Positions 32,035 through 44,325 of a stretch of 64,000 bases of DNA are shown piece by piece. Location of the stretch: positions 710,788 through 774,787 of the forward strand of contig JACBWW010000088.1 in NCBI GenBank assembly GCA_020086605.1. The letters are read 5' to 3'. Under the pieces are notes generated by a model that saw only the letters and a list, made by a program, of their open reading frames with translations, made no database searches and had not been told where the DNA came from. How positions within the stretch are numbered: position 1 is the first letter of the stretch; each line of letters begins with the position of its first letter. The DNA is from Lanius collurio (lineage: Eukaryota; Chordata; Aves; Passeriformes; Laniidae). A program made the position numbers and the translations under genes.

Positions 32035-35000
32035 ATGCTGGAGGAGGCGAGCGAGGTGCTGGAGTCGGTGCTTAAGGCCTCGTGCCTCCCGCTCAGCGTC
32101 CTGCTCTTCGTGCCCGCCGTGCTCCTGCTCCTGGGGCCGCCGCCTGCTGCCGAGGCGGCGCACGAGTTCACGGTCTACCGCATGCAGCAGTACGAGCTGG
32201 GCGGGCAGCCCTACGGTGAGGAACGGCACGGCCCGGCCGGGCTCGGTCCTGCCGGCAGCGGCCTCTTCAGGGGTGGTGGGGTCGTGGGAAGAGAGCCCCG
32301 AGCCCGGGGGGGAGCCCAGGGTAGGCCGTGAAGCCGCGGACGGCCCGGCCTGGGGGAGGGCTCGGGGGGCTCTGGAAGCCGGCAGGGCCGGGGCCGGGCG
32401 AGGGGAGGCCGCAGGAGGGCCCCATCTGGCTCAGTACGAGCAGGACAGTGCTGGGAGCTCCATCGTGGGGACCCAGAGCTAGCCAAGGACCCCGGTCTTT
32501 GGGCTGAGGCCTCTGTTTTGAGGGGTCCAGCTGCATCCCTCCTGCGTTCTGGAAAACTTGGTTGTGTGCTCAGTTTTGTCCTTTTGCCTTTGACTCGTTT
32601 ATTGACAGGTTGATCGCTCTTCTGCAGCCTCTTCATCCTTAGCTGTGTGTGTTGCTCCAGTGGCTCCGCTTCAGAGCCCGTCCTTCTGCTGTTACAACCG
32701 ACCTGTGCTTCCTCTGCTCTCTTACTTGCAGCCTGCTGATTGTGCAACACCTTTCTTTGGGTCAGAGACACACCCTGTGCTGTCCTTGAGGTGCTGCAAC
32801 CCTCAGCCTCCTCCCCTGTGTGCCCACGCTCAGAATCGAGGGTTGTTTCTGCGTCTTCTGTAGAGATTTTATTCCAGGCCAGGGCACGTGCTCTGTGAGT
32901 GACTTCCTGAGTTTCAGAGACAGCAATGAACAGCCTCACGTTTGCTCTGTGCTGTCCATGAGACACCATCTCTTAATCTTTCAGATCCTAATAAGTTCAA
33001 ATATATCGAGTTACAAAATACAGCTGCACCTGTGTACTCCTTAAACATTTCACATTTCTGGTGGCTTCTAAATATCTGAAATCATTTCTGGGGACTTCCA
33101 TCACAGTTTCTCAGAAAGTGGCCACATCTTGAGGGCTCTGTTGCTGGCAACCTCTTGCATGGGGTAGGACTCTCTCTCTGTTCTCAGGTGATGGGAACTG
33201 GTGGTTGACTGGCTTAGGAGGGGCAGCAGGGATGTGATTCAGTTGCCTTTGACTTTGCTTGCTTCAGTGTCCGCTCTAGAACTCTTGAAAATCCAGGTGT
33301 TGTCTTTTTAAGATGCTTCCAATTGATTTTTTTATGCTGTTTCTTTTCCTGGAGCTGTTTAGCTCAGTGAGTTGTGTGTTTCCTTTGTTCCTTCCTACTC
33401 CCTTTGGGTAGCTGCTGTTCCTGTTCCTTGAGTGTTCTGAGATGTCCTTCAGGATAAAAGTTGTATTTCACAGAGCAGTCTTGAGTTGGAAGGGACTCAC
33501 AAGAATCATCGAGTTCAACTTTCAAAGTAAATGACCCATAGAGGGATCAAATCATTAATCTTGGCATTATTAGCACCATGCTCTGACCAACTAAGCTGAT
33601 TTGTCATTCCGGATTCTCATATTCTTTTCCAAAAATACCAAATACAGGTTGCTGCTCAGCCTCTTCTTGCAGAGGGAAGAGTTTTTTTGTCAGCATCACT
33701 CATAGAGCAATTTAAGAACAAGCTTGGGCTCCCTCTAATACTGATAGAATGACCAGCTCTCTGTAGAGAAACTACAGAAAATCAACCTGTCAGAAAAATA
33801 CTGTTGTGTCTGCTCTGTTGAGGTGTCAGAGAGAGCAGAACTTTGGGTCCACACATTGCTGTGCTTACACATCATTCCTTTGGGAATGGTGGAGGGATTG
33901 TCCTCATTTTGACTTGCTTTTCTCTGGCTGGAGTGGGGGTGCTGTTGTTTGTTATTTGGTGTCAGGGGTGTGTGGGGAGAATTTGCATTGTGCCCAGGCT
34001 CTGTTTCTGGGTGTGTGGCCCTCGTTGATACTGTGCAGGGGAAGTGTAGATTTTTCTGGTTGAGGTGTTTCAGTGACCTTTGATGAGACCAAACTAAAGT
34101 TAGAGTTAAACTAAGCCAGGTTTAAATCTAATTCTTGGCAATGCTCCTGTTTGACAGAGACTGGAGCACCTTGTCTGTCCCTGTGTGGGGACCTGGAGTG
34201 AGGAGCTCTCCAGTGGAGGTGCCAGAGTTATGGAAGAAGAAATTGAGTTACTAATTGTAAGGTGGATTTGACCCTCTCTGTTTGCACAAGATGTCCTTTT
34301 GGCCCCACCTTGGAGAATGCAGGAGCAATTCTCTGGCAAGCCTGCAGACTGCTGTGCTCCCAAGGGATTGCATTTCCATGTGGGGCATTTGATCTGCTGA
34401 AACTAAGAGTAGGAGAGGCAAGCCCTCAGGGCAGCCTGCTCATCTATAACTCCCAGATGCAGAACCTTCCCTGTGGCTGAGTGAGAGCAGCTCTTGTGTG
34501 ACGTGGGGCAGTCTGGTGTCCTTTTATCAGGTGGTTGTGCACAGCTCCCATCCACAGCTTGATCCCACAGCTGGGGGAGGCTCTGGAGAGGCCAGGCTGT
34601 CTCTGGGTGTGTTGCTGTCTGCAGGTATTAGGTGCAGGTGAGCAGACACAGCCTGTGTGGTTGTGTTGAGGAGGAAGACAGGAAGGTGAGGCTGTGTAGT
34701 GTGGAGTAAGGGGAGTCTGGCAGGATGTGGCTGCACAGGAAAAACCCACAGACCTCTGCTCCTTCTCGGACAAGGGCAAAGAGGCAAACTCAGCTTTCTG
34801 CAGCTTCTGGCTGCCCTGCAGCCCATCAGAGTGTCCCTAGGACTGTTCTGAGCAGGAGGCAGAGCAAAGGGGGTGGGATGAAATGCTTTACGAGCCCTGC
34901 TGCTTTCCCTGCTGGCAGGCACGAGGAGCGCGGTGCTGAACACGGAGGCGCGCACCGTGGAGGCAGACGTGCTGAGCCGCCGCTGCGTCATGATGCGGCT

Positions 35001-38000
35001 GGTGGACTTCTCCTACGAGCAGTACCAGAAGGCTCTCCGCCAGTCAGCCGGGGCCGTGGTGATCATCTTGCCACGATCCATCTCCTCTGTCCCCCAGGAT
35101 GTCGTGCGGGTAAACAGAAAAGTTTTCTTTCTCTTCCCGGGGGAGGTGCACTGGAGTAAAGCTTGGTTGCTGCAGGGCTGGAAGCTTCTGTTGTCGTGCA
35201 CAACAAATCACATTCTAATTTTAAAACTTCTCTCTCTGCTTTGGTTGTTAATTTTTTCCTGCCATCTTTCGTGTTTAGCAGATGCTAAGTTTGTGTCTCG
35301 CTTAAATCCTCAGCAATTCATGGAGATAGAGCCAGAAATGCTTGCTATGGAAACCATTGTGCCAGTCTACTTTGCAGTGGAAGATGAGGAGCTGCTGTCT
35401 ATCTATGAACAAACACGGGCTGCTTCTGCATCACAGGGCTCTGCCTCAGCTGCAGAAGGTGAGTTCCAGCAAGGAGGAAAAAGTTTTGAGGAAGACAGGC
35501 CTCCTCTGGGAGGAGACTGCTGTGTCATCAGTGTTCTGTCACATTTGTGTTTATTGTCTTTGTCAAAGTGTTTAGAGATTCAATGAAAGAAGAAACACAG
35601 TATAAGAAAACATTACTTGACTATATTTGGACATACAGTTGCAGGAAGTTCTCAGCTTCATGCTGTGGCAAGTAAGGGAGAAATCAAAACTAGGTTAGAA
35701 ACAACATTAAAAGTGTTAAATGATGGTGTGTTGATAGAAGCTGAAGCTTTTTATCTGACCATAACTGAGTTTGATGCTTCCATGCAAATAATTTGAATGT
35801 CTTACTGACTTGCTGCTTATGACTAACTTTAGTACTGCTGGGGAAAAGTTTTTGATCAGCTTAAAATACTGTGATTTTAGGACAGAATGAAAAAGCACAG
35901 TCACCAAGATCCTGTGTCATTGCATAAACACCAGTGACAAGTGAGAGGGCTTAAATGGTTTAAAGCTGGTCTCTCCAAAGCTCAGTTAGCAGGGGAAATA
36001 AAGGGATGAAACTTCCCCTGGTGTACATCGTGGGGTTTTTTGGTGTTTTTTTCTAGTTCTGCTGCACACAGCAACTGCCAATGGCTTCCAGATGGTGACC
36101 AGTGGGGCTCAAAGCAAAGCTATCAATGACTGGCTCATCCCCAGTGTGGAGGTGAGTTTTGTATGGATTCAAACTGGTAACACTGATGAGGTGACTTCTT
36201 TTATTGGGACTTTATCAGACATTTGGTTTGACAGGGCAAGTCAGGAGAGTCTCAGCCAGGTATCTGAAGTCCTCACAACTGAGGCCATGGCAGACTCAGC
36301 AGGCAGGTAGAAGTCAGGCTCTCTTTGTACCGGCACATGAGAGGTGATGGGGTGTGACACTGCTCTCTTTCCTCTGCAGGGAAGGCTGACAGGGTTGGGT
36401 GGAGAAGACCTGCCCACTGTTGTGATAGTTGCCCACTACGATTCCTTTGGAGTGGCTCCAGTGAGTATTCTGTCTTCTTGCAGCTCTCTGTTCCTATCAT
36501 TTTTCCCATATGGCCTCTGCCCATTTGTCTTCTCTTGGCCTTAAAGCAGTGGCAGTTACAAGTGGAGCACAGTGGTGTGCTGTCTTGCAGCTGTTCTGCT
36601 CCCTGAGAGTGAGTGTAGGTTTGTCACCTTGTGTCTGTCCCACCTCCTCCTGCAGTGGCTGTCCCACGGGGCTGACTCCAATGGCAGTGGAATCTCAGTG
36701 CTGCTGGAACTGGCCAGGCTGTTCTCTCGCCTCTACACCTACAGAAGGACCCATGCTGGGTAAGGAACTGTCCTGCTTGAGGTTAAATGTGTATAACTGA
36801 CAAGTGGAAGGGATGATGTGGGAAATAGATTCCATCCCCAAGCCCTGGGAACTCCCCACTTTTAATCTGTCCTGCCATAACCTGAGTATGTGGCAATGTG
36901 GGAAGTGTTTGTTAATGGACAGTTTGCGTTGGATGTCAGGTGCAAGTGGTTGTGATTTCACCACACTTGCACGGCTGAGTGAAGGAATTCTTGGAGTGCA
37001 GAGTGCTAACCCTTGTCTGGCTTCTCTGATGGGCAGGTATAACTTGCTGTTCTTTGCATCTGGAGGTGGCAAGTTTAATTATCAAGGAACTAAGCGGTGG
37101 CTGGAGGACAATTTGGACCACACTGGTGAGTAAGGGGCTAGTTCTATTAAATCTCTATAATTAATTGTCAGCTCTCCTATGAGAATCTCCTTGTGTGAGC
37201 TTTTTTTGGGGGGTGGAAATCCCAGCACGGGACGCAGCAATAAAGGTTTGGATTTTTCTGTTCCAGATTCCAGCCTGCTGCAGGACAACGTAGCATTTGT
37301 TCTCTGCCTTGACACTCTGGGCAGAGGCAATAGCCTTCATCTTCATGTCTCAAAGCCTCCCAAGGAGGGGACCTTGCAGCATGCATTTCTGAGAGAACTG
37401 GAGACGGTAAGGAAAAGCATTTTAGGTGTATGAGAATTTGGGACTTATTGTGCAGCTCTCCATGAGAGGAAGGAAGATGTGAAGAAAGGGCTTGCCATTG
37501 AAATAATTCATGTATTGTTTAGAGTCACTTGATTTGAAGTGCACACAAATCCTCACGCCACAGTACCAACTGAAGCAGGCTAGATTTACAAATGCTACCC
37601 TGTAGTAACATGAAAACACCTCTTTTTGACCTGAAACCAGCTTTATTATTGTCAGTAACTGCACCTTACTTTTTAGAACAGACAGAAGTGGGTATAGGCA
37701 GACAGGGCAGTGCAGGGTGGGACTATGCAGTGGGCAGCACTCCTGAATGGCTTGCCCTTGTCCTCAGGTTATTGCCAGCCAGTTCCCAGAGGTGAAGTTT
37801 TCCATGGTGCACAAGAAAATCAACCTGGCTGAGGACATGCTGGCGTGGGAGCACGAGCGCTTCGCAATCCGGCGCCTGCCGGCGTTCACCATCTCCCACC
37901 TGGAGAGCCACCGGGACAGCCTGCGCAGCAGCATCATGGACAGGAGGTGAGGGACCCTGGGCAAGGAGGGCTGGGGTTTAAATCCAGCCCAGGAACCTAA

Positions 38001-40743
38001 ACTGGCCTCACAACTGCTGTGTTGTTCTGATGGTCAGGGCACAGGTGACAGACACATTGGGAGCTGGGCTCTGGATTCAGGCTCATGCCTGGTGCAGTGA
38101 AAGGGGGTTGTTTCTGGAGGAAGCTGATGCCCTTGGCAAGTCCATAATGCTCTCTTTTGCTTTAGGGCTCGAATAGACACTAAAGCACTGACCAGGAATA
38201 CTCAGATCATCGCTGAGGCTTTGACAAGGGTCATCTACAATCTAACAGAAAAGGTAAGAGGTGCCCACCATGTCTGCAGTGCTGGCCAGTCTTGTCTTGC
38301 CAACCAAGCTCAACTGTAACCTGTTTTTTTTTTTTTTTTATTTTCCCTTGCAGGGAGCACCTGCAGATATGCAGATCTTCACAGATCAGATGGTAAGCAC
38401 AGTGCATTATTTTTGTAACCTATAGAATCTAGAGTCTGGAAGAGAGCTCTGGTCTCAGCATATGTGTGGTTGACTCCCTTTCTTGGGTGGTATTTTTCTG
38501 CAGCAGATCCAGCAGGAGCAACTGGAGTCAGTGATGGACTGGCTGAGCAGTCAGCCCAGGGCTGCCCAGCTGATTGATAAAGACAGCACCTTCCTCAACA
38601 CCTTAGAATATTATATGGGACGCTACCTGAAGGATGTCAGGCAGCATCATGTGAAGGCAGACAAACGGTAAGAAAAGAAATGAAAGAACCAGCCAGGCCG
38701 TGCAAACTGTCTTCCCTCTGGACAGAATTTTGCCTCTGAGCTGCAGCTTTCCCAGTTTCTTGACATGCAGCTTTGCTCTTTTCTGCTCTGCTCTTAGTTT
38801 TGGCTCATGCTTAGTGTTCTCCCAGAGAAAGCTCTTCGTGATTCCTCACAGCACAAGAACAAGGCCCAGCAGCTCCCTCTGCCTGAAAAGCTTGTTTTTA
38901 AACTGTTTTGGTTCCACTGTTCCCACTCTGAGAGCAGGAGAAGACTAAGTTTTGGTTAATTACAAAAAGGCAGCTTCCATCCTGTCCAACCTGCTTGGGC
39001 TGAAGCCATTTTAGTGAACACAAGGAGGAATCTTTCATGTGCCTCTTTGGAGACAGCTGAACAACAGCATGAGTTCTGCATTGTGTCCTTGGGCTTCTGA
39101 CTGTAGGAAAAGAAAGTCTTGATGACTAAAATCAGCTCAAAACCAGTATGGGAGGTGGTCATGCTTACCTGTCTCTGGTTGGGAGAACTCCTTGGGAACA
39201 GCTTTGGGCTGTCCTGACTGCAGGGTCAAGAAGTGCAATAAAATCTGAAAAAATTCTTCTTTGCACAGGGACCCCGAGTTTGTTTTCTATGACCAGCTGA
39301 AGCAGGTGATGAATGCATACAGGTATGGAACTCCTTTGGGCATGCTGGGCTGTGGTCTCACCCCTGGCAGTAACTGCTGTAGCAATTTCATGTGTACCTT
39401 TCCTTATTCCAGGGTCAAGCCAGCAATCTTTGACCTGCTTCTGGCTGTCTGTATTGCAGCCTACCTTGGCGTTGCTTATGTTGCAGTGCAGGTAAGAGAC
39501 ACAGATGTGTCATTTTCCTGATAAAACGAGTTAGCTACAGTAATTCACACAGCACTAAAGCTGGAACAATAATGCCAGTTGGCTGTGCTGAAGGCAGTCT
39601 CTTGCCATTCTAGTGCAAAACTGCTTTTTAGAGCTGTTTCTTGTAGTCAAGGACACGCGTAACTCACTTGCTAAATTATTTTGGCTCCGAACTGAAACTT
39701 TACAACAAATTTTAGTTACCTTGGTTATTTAAAGGTTTGTAGCTTGTAGTGTTAGGAAATATCTGAACTTGGGATGCAGCTTAGAAACACATCTTCAGAG
39801 TTCTGCTTTTCTTTTTACATGAAACCATAAAAATCTGTGTCCATACCTCTAGAAATGCCTTGCCAGCCAGATTAAATGTAGTGTTTTTGTGTCAGTGTAA
39901 GCCACTGCAAACCCCTGTGAGCAAGGCTTCTGCTCCTGCCTGCGTTCATGAAGGACATGAATGAAAGGGAAGCTTTTTAGGTCACTCTCAATTTTGATCA
40001 CTTCATGTTATTTGTGTCTGTTACTTGTTTAGGGAAACCACAAGCATTTAAAAATTCAGTGTAACAATACAAACAAGAGGAAAAACATATACTTTGATTT
40101 CTGTTAGCAATCATTACTTCTGTCATTTGAATTTGAAATTATTTGAAGCCTGGAGCTTATGTCTGTCAAATATCAAATCAAAATACAATCAACCCCAGCA
40201 ATTAAGTGAATTTCTAAGTCACCGGGGAAGTGGTGAAAGAGAAGATCCAGTAAAAGGATTGTGAATTACTGGGAATTTCTGTATTTGCCTGGTTCATTTT
40301 AACCTTCCTGAAACTGCTGGCAGCAGTGTTTCTATAGAGACCAGGAACCTGCATGTGTTGAAATCTGAATCTTTCTCCTCCCCTTCAGAAGGAACAGAAT
40401 TGCATCCAAAAATAAAAAATTAAAAAAATCTTTAACACATCTTCACAATGGGGTGATACAAACCTGCACAAACACTTCTGTAAGCCATCATTTTCTGTAT
40501 AACTTGGCTTCCTTGTCATAATTCCTCCTCATCCATCAAGTCCCACTCCATCTTCAGGATGAGTGGTTGATGCAAACAAGGCACTGCATTTGCACACTGG
40601 TATTGTTTCAAACCTTCTGCTAAGCTTTCTGTCTTTCTGTTTAGAACTGTCATGGTTACTTTTTTTTTTCCTTCCTTTTCCAGCACTTTGGTCTCCTTTA
40701 CAAGATGATACAGAGATTATCCCTTAAAACCAAACAGCAGTGA
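32035..40743 (+). CDS. NCLN: Nicalin (BOS complex subunit)
   Basis: Fifteen coding exons: 32035-32215, 34919-35109, 35314-35458, 36057-36151, 36380-36460, 36656-36759, 37037-37125, 37267-37406, 37768-37946, 38166-38253, 38354-38392, 38507-38667, 39269-39322, 39413-39491, 40684-40743. Total 1686 nt, 561 residues; human nicalin has 563. All junctions are GT-AG and in phase. An N-terminal hydrophobic signal segment (about 20-41) precedes the lumenal nicastrin/M28-peptidase-like domain, with [15 protein letters not shown] and [18 protein letters not shown]. Sequons NGS and NLT are present. A C-terminal membrane segment lies at about 521-542, followed by a short basic cytosolic tail. Known role: ER-membrane partner of NOMO and TMEM147 in the multipass translocon, earlier described as a Nodal-signalling antagonist. 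The start fits the human N-terminus (MLEEA). Exon 12 has a tandem acceptor. Confidence 0.97.
32216..34918 (+). other. NCLN: NCLN intron 1
   Basis: About 2.7 kb. Begins inside the CpG island and contains the tRNA-derived SINE at about 33466-33606. No other exon or repeat recognised. Confidence 0.75.
33466..33606 (-). mobile_element. tRNA-Ile-derived SINE with CR1-like tail (TguSINE1-like)
   Basis: Read on the minus strand, the head is a degraded tRNA-Ile: CAGCTTAGTTGGTCAGAGC (A box region and D loop), then TGGTGCTAATAATGCCAAG (anticodon arm, anticodon AAT), then GATTTGATCCCTC (B box region). The tail then carries CR1-type text, 'TCGATGATTCTTGTGAGTCC' followed by CTTCCAACTCAAGA. A tRNA-Ile head joined to a CR1 tail is the structure of TguSINE1, described from zebra finch. 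Divergence is considerable, so this is an old, inactive copy. Confidence 0.85.
38501..38506 (+). promoter_or_regulatory. NCLN: Tandem NAGNAG splice acceptor of NCLN exon 12
   Basis: The acceptor reads ...CTGCAGCAG|ATC. Use of the second AG gives Met-Ile-Gln-Gln, matching human. Use of the first inserts one Gln (Met-Gln-Ile-Gln). Both preserve frame. Confidence 0.7.
39492..40683 (+). other. NCLN: NCLN intron 14
   Basis: About 1.2 kb of A+T-rich sequence between the transmembrane exon and the last coding exon. No repeat or gene recognised. Confidence 0.6.
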
Positions 40744-43285
40744 AGCACCAAGTCCCCCCCACCCAGCAGCACTGAGCCATTGGTGAGCCCATCAGGAACC
40801 TTCTGCCTTCCACTGAACCCTGCTGTTTCTCTTCCTTTGTCTCCTCTTTGCTACTGTATAGAGGGGAGGAAGGCATAAAGAAAATGAAATTTTAATTCTT
40901 GTGCACCTTTTAAGTGCTTTTCTTCACCTTCTTCCCCTGACTTGCATCATGTCTGGCTTTCCTTTGCATTTTGGTGAGGGAGAGGCTGAGAGACTTCAGC
41001 AATTCCTGCAGTCTGATTCTGAGCAGCTTCTCTGAGAGTAAAACAAAGTCCAGCACCTTCATGGACACGTCACACAGCCAGCCTGGAAACTGAAACTACA
41101 GCCTGAAGTGTTCTCTCTGCCCAGAAAACAAGGACTTGGAGCAGTTGTTTAAAAGAAAGAACAGAAAGTGCACATGCAAATTAAAGAGAATGCAATTAGC
41201 ATGTTTCCTTATGGCACCTCTTCCTTGAGTTCACTGCCTGGCTTTAGGGAGTTGTGCTGAGCAAGCAGTGTCTGCAGCAAGCACTGCCTTGCATTTTGTT
41301 TCAACTCCCCCACTTTTAGGAGGTGCACTGTGAATGATCTTGACTTGTTGCCAGGATGAGGAAAGATTGTTAGGATGGGTTTCTGGCATGAGGGTTTTTG
41401 CCAGGGACAGGTTCTGTCCTGTCTCTGTTGGAGGATGCATTTTGCTGTGTGCTTGATTTCTCTGGAGGTTTCAACAGTTCACAGCTGCCACCACTCTGTG
41501 CTAAAATCTTGCTTGAATTTTGAGGGGTGTTCCATAGTCCCAGCTGCTTCAGGATCCTGTTCTGTGCTGTTCCATGCACTTGCATAAGCTGGTTACATTG
41601 ATAACAAGAGCAAAAGCAGCTCAGACCTGGAAAATATATTGAGATACTACAAGCTCTAGGCTAGTTGTAGTTCTAGAAGATAACCCTGAATGCTGTCCTG
41701 CCACCCAGCAAGTTTTGAGTCCTTTCTGTAATCTTTTCTATGTACATGAGGTCTCTTCACAAGCCACAGTGACACTTTTTTTAAAAAATTTAAGTTACTA
41801 TTTCTAATTAAAGTAGTGTATCCTACAGCAGCTGGAAAATTATTTTTGAATTGAGGTGGGCCCTTTTTTTTTGTGTATGCAAGGAAAATTCCAGCTGTGC
41901 ATTCCTGTTTGCAGACACCTGCTGTGCTCATTAGAAAAGGGATTGTTGTGGCCAGCACTGTCCTTTGGATGGGCACCAAAGCACTGATTTCCATCCTTCT
42001 TTGTTTGTTTTACCATTGTCTCCTTCTTGGGTCACCCTTGCCCCATGATGTGTCCTTTCTGCTACTTTAAATGTGTAGCAACTTGTTCTTTATAGGGTCT
42101 TGTCTTTTCCAGGAAAGCATGCTGGTGCCAGCAGCTCACCATGGTGTCAGCAGGTGGCACGATGCCAAGCACTCCAGAAATATCAGCCACACAGGGAAAC
42201 CTGCCTTTTCCTGATCTTTTAAATGCTCATTTGAAATATGTCTCTCTGCATGCATGAAGTGCTCATGACACTCCTCTGCCAAATGAATTTATAATGACTT
42301 CAGAAGTTGCTGGAGTGGCTGGAAGGCAAGCCTTGATTGTTTTCCACTGGTTTTTATGCTCTGCCCGTAGAAACTGCATCTGCTGTGCCCTGGGAAGCTG
42401 CATACTCTGGGCTGGGTAGGTTTAGAGTATGTGTGGTGCAGTGGCTCTCTGAAGAACTCTGTAGGCTCTGAATATCCAGCTGCATCATCCATTTGTGGTG
42501 TGTTACACTTAGGGAGGGGGTGTTCCCTCCAGTCCAGCAGATTCCTTCTCCAGTCTTAATGATTAACTCTGTTACCTTGCTGAGAAAAACAGAAGAACAT
42601 TTTTAGCAATCCTGCTGCAGCTTGAGTTGATGTGTGTAAAGTTTGCCAGGAGTGGGCAAGAGCAAACAGAACAGACCTGGAGCTTGTTCCTTGCAGTGGA
42701 AACTGTCAGCCTTCAGTCTTCCAGATGAGAAGCTTAAAGTTCAGAGGCAAAACCTTCCAGAGGCTGTAGCACAAAGAAAACACTTTGGCTCTTTGTGGTG
42801 TCAGCAATGAAATGTTAACACTCCTGATGCAGTGCCAGAAGCCAGTGAAAATAACCTAAAAAAAGATGGGTAAGATTAATGAGGAGAGTCCATCAGCCTG
42901 AGGGGCAGTTGGGCTGTTACACTGCTCTCTTCCACACAGGGGTAGTTTGTCCTGTAATCCTTTTTGTGTCTCTCTCCCTGCCTGCCATAAAAAGTAGTTT
43001 TTACTACAGATAAAGAGTTTTTGCTTTTGGTCAAAGTGCACGTGCACTGACACATTTGTGCTCAAATCTGAGATAGGCAAATCCCAACTTCTTGTGCTGG
43101 AGTGCCCATCCTGGGGTTGAACTTGGTTCCCACAGTTGTGTCCTTGGGTGAGTCAGCAGAGGAGCTTGCAAAGAGACCCTGGAGCTGACCTGTCCTGCAG
43201 CATTACCTGATCAGGTCAGTCACCAACACAAAGGCAGAAATCCCACAGGTGTTGTGATAAAATAAAAGTTCTCCACAACATTGCA
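40744..43285 (+). other. NCLN: NCLN 3' UTR and downstream sequence
   Basis: No coding signal after the TGA. The 3' UTR end cannot be fixed from sequence; AATAAA at 43261 is the first canonical hexamer I noted, and another lies at 44320. Shorter isoforms using variant hexamers are possible. Confidence 0.4.
43261..43266 (+). terminator. NCLN: Candidate polyadenylation signal for NCLN
   Basis: AATAAA followed about 30 bases later by GAGCTCTGTGTAGCTG. Positional inference only. Confidence 0.35.
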
Positions 43286-44319
43286 GATGAGCTCTGTGTA
43301 GCTGATTCTTGATGATCTTTTTTTTACCTACTCTCTTTTTTTGAGGAGTTTGCCTGGCCTGTAGGGAAGAGCATGGAAAGCATTATATCCACATACACAC
43401 AAGTGGCTAGCAGTTGATGCTTCCAGCCAGAAAACCATTTTCTTTGCAATTTGTCTGACTTCACCTGTTGTCCTGGTGCTGTCAGAGTCTGCAGCTCACA
43501 AAAAACCTGGTTTTCCAGCAGGGTTGAACTGAAGCTGATAATTCCTTCTGTCTGCTTTCACCTGCATGGGCGCTGTTGGGGATTGCATGGGAGTAGTTTG
43601 GATTATTGTAGTTCATCTCCCGAGTAAGAGGGGTTGGTTTATTGTTGGGAGAGAAGTAATGCTGTGCAATATGAACTCCACTCCTGTACCCAGTGCAGAG
43701 AGGACCCTGAAGCCAGAATCGAATTAGGTCTCCCACTGTTTGTGGCTGAAAGTCACCACAATCTATTTAGACAGTCAAAACCACAACTAAAATTGCTGTG
43801 GGACTTGGTTTTGAGGGTGTTCTGTTTGTTTTAAATCTTATGCTTTTACACTGTTCATGGCCCAAGCCCAAATCCTAGGCTGCTCCTGTACCCCGTGTTT
43901 AAGCTGGGTTTTACATTTCAGAGGTTTGACATTTCATTTGGTCTTGACTCACCAATCTGAAATGCTGAGGCTGCTCCTGGATGTCTCAGAAACTTGGGCC
44001 TCTGGGTACTTGAGTGTGGACTCCTGCTTGCTCACTTTGATCTGTTTCATTTCCTTCTGTAGTTACTGCATAGCAACTTCAAGGTTATAATCTGGAATAT
44101 TTGCAGCTCAGGAAAAAGATTTGATTTATCTAGCAATGTTAACTCAATTATTTATCTCTTGTGTGCCCTGAAGAACAAATGTATATTGAGGTGAATATTT
44201 AAAAGCTAATAGAAAATTCAATGCAGTTGATTTACATACTTTAGGACTATAAATGTAATAATATTTAAGTATTTTAACTTTTTTTTTTTTAATTTGTTTG
44301 TCCCTTTTTCCCTTGGAAA

Positions 44320-44325
44320 AATAAA
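44320..44325 (+). terminator. Second, distal candidate polyadenylation signal
   Basis: AATAAA after a long T-rich stretch (44280-44310). It could serve a longer NCLN 3' UTR or be unused. Confidence 0.25.

Larger units (their letters stand above)
31830..32430. other. NCLN: CpG island at the NCLN promoter
   Basis: Strongly G+C- and CpG-rich stretch covering the sequence before the ATG, coding exon 1 and the start of intron 1. No TATA box is seen, so dispersed initiation is expected. Confidence 0.75.

Noticed and set aside
33535..33606. A functional tRNA-Ile gene
   Set aside because: The tRNA-like part is heavily mutated, cannot form an intact acceptor stem and continues into a CR1-like tail, so it is a SINE head.
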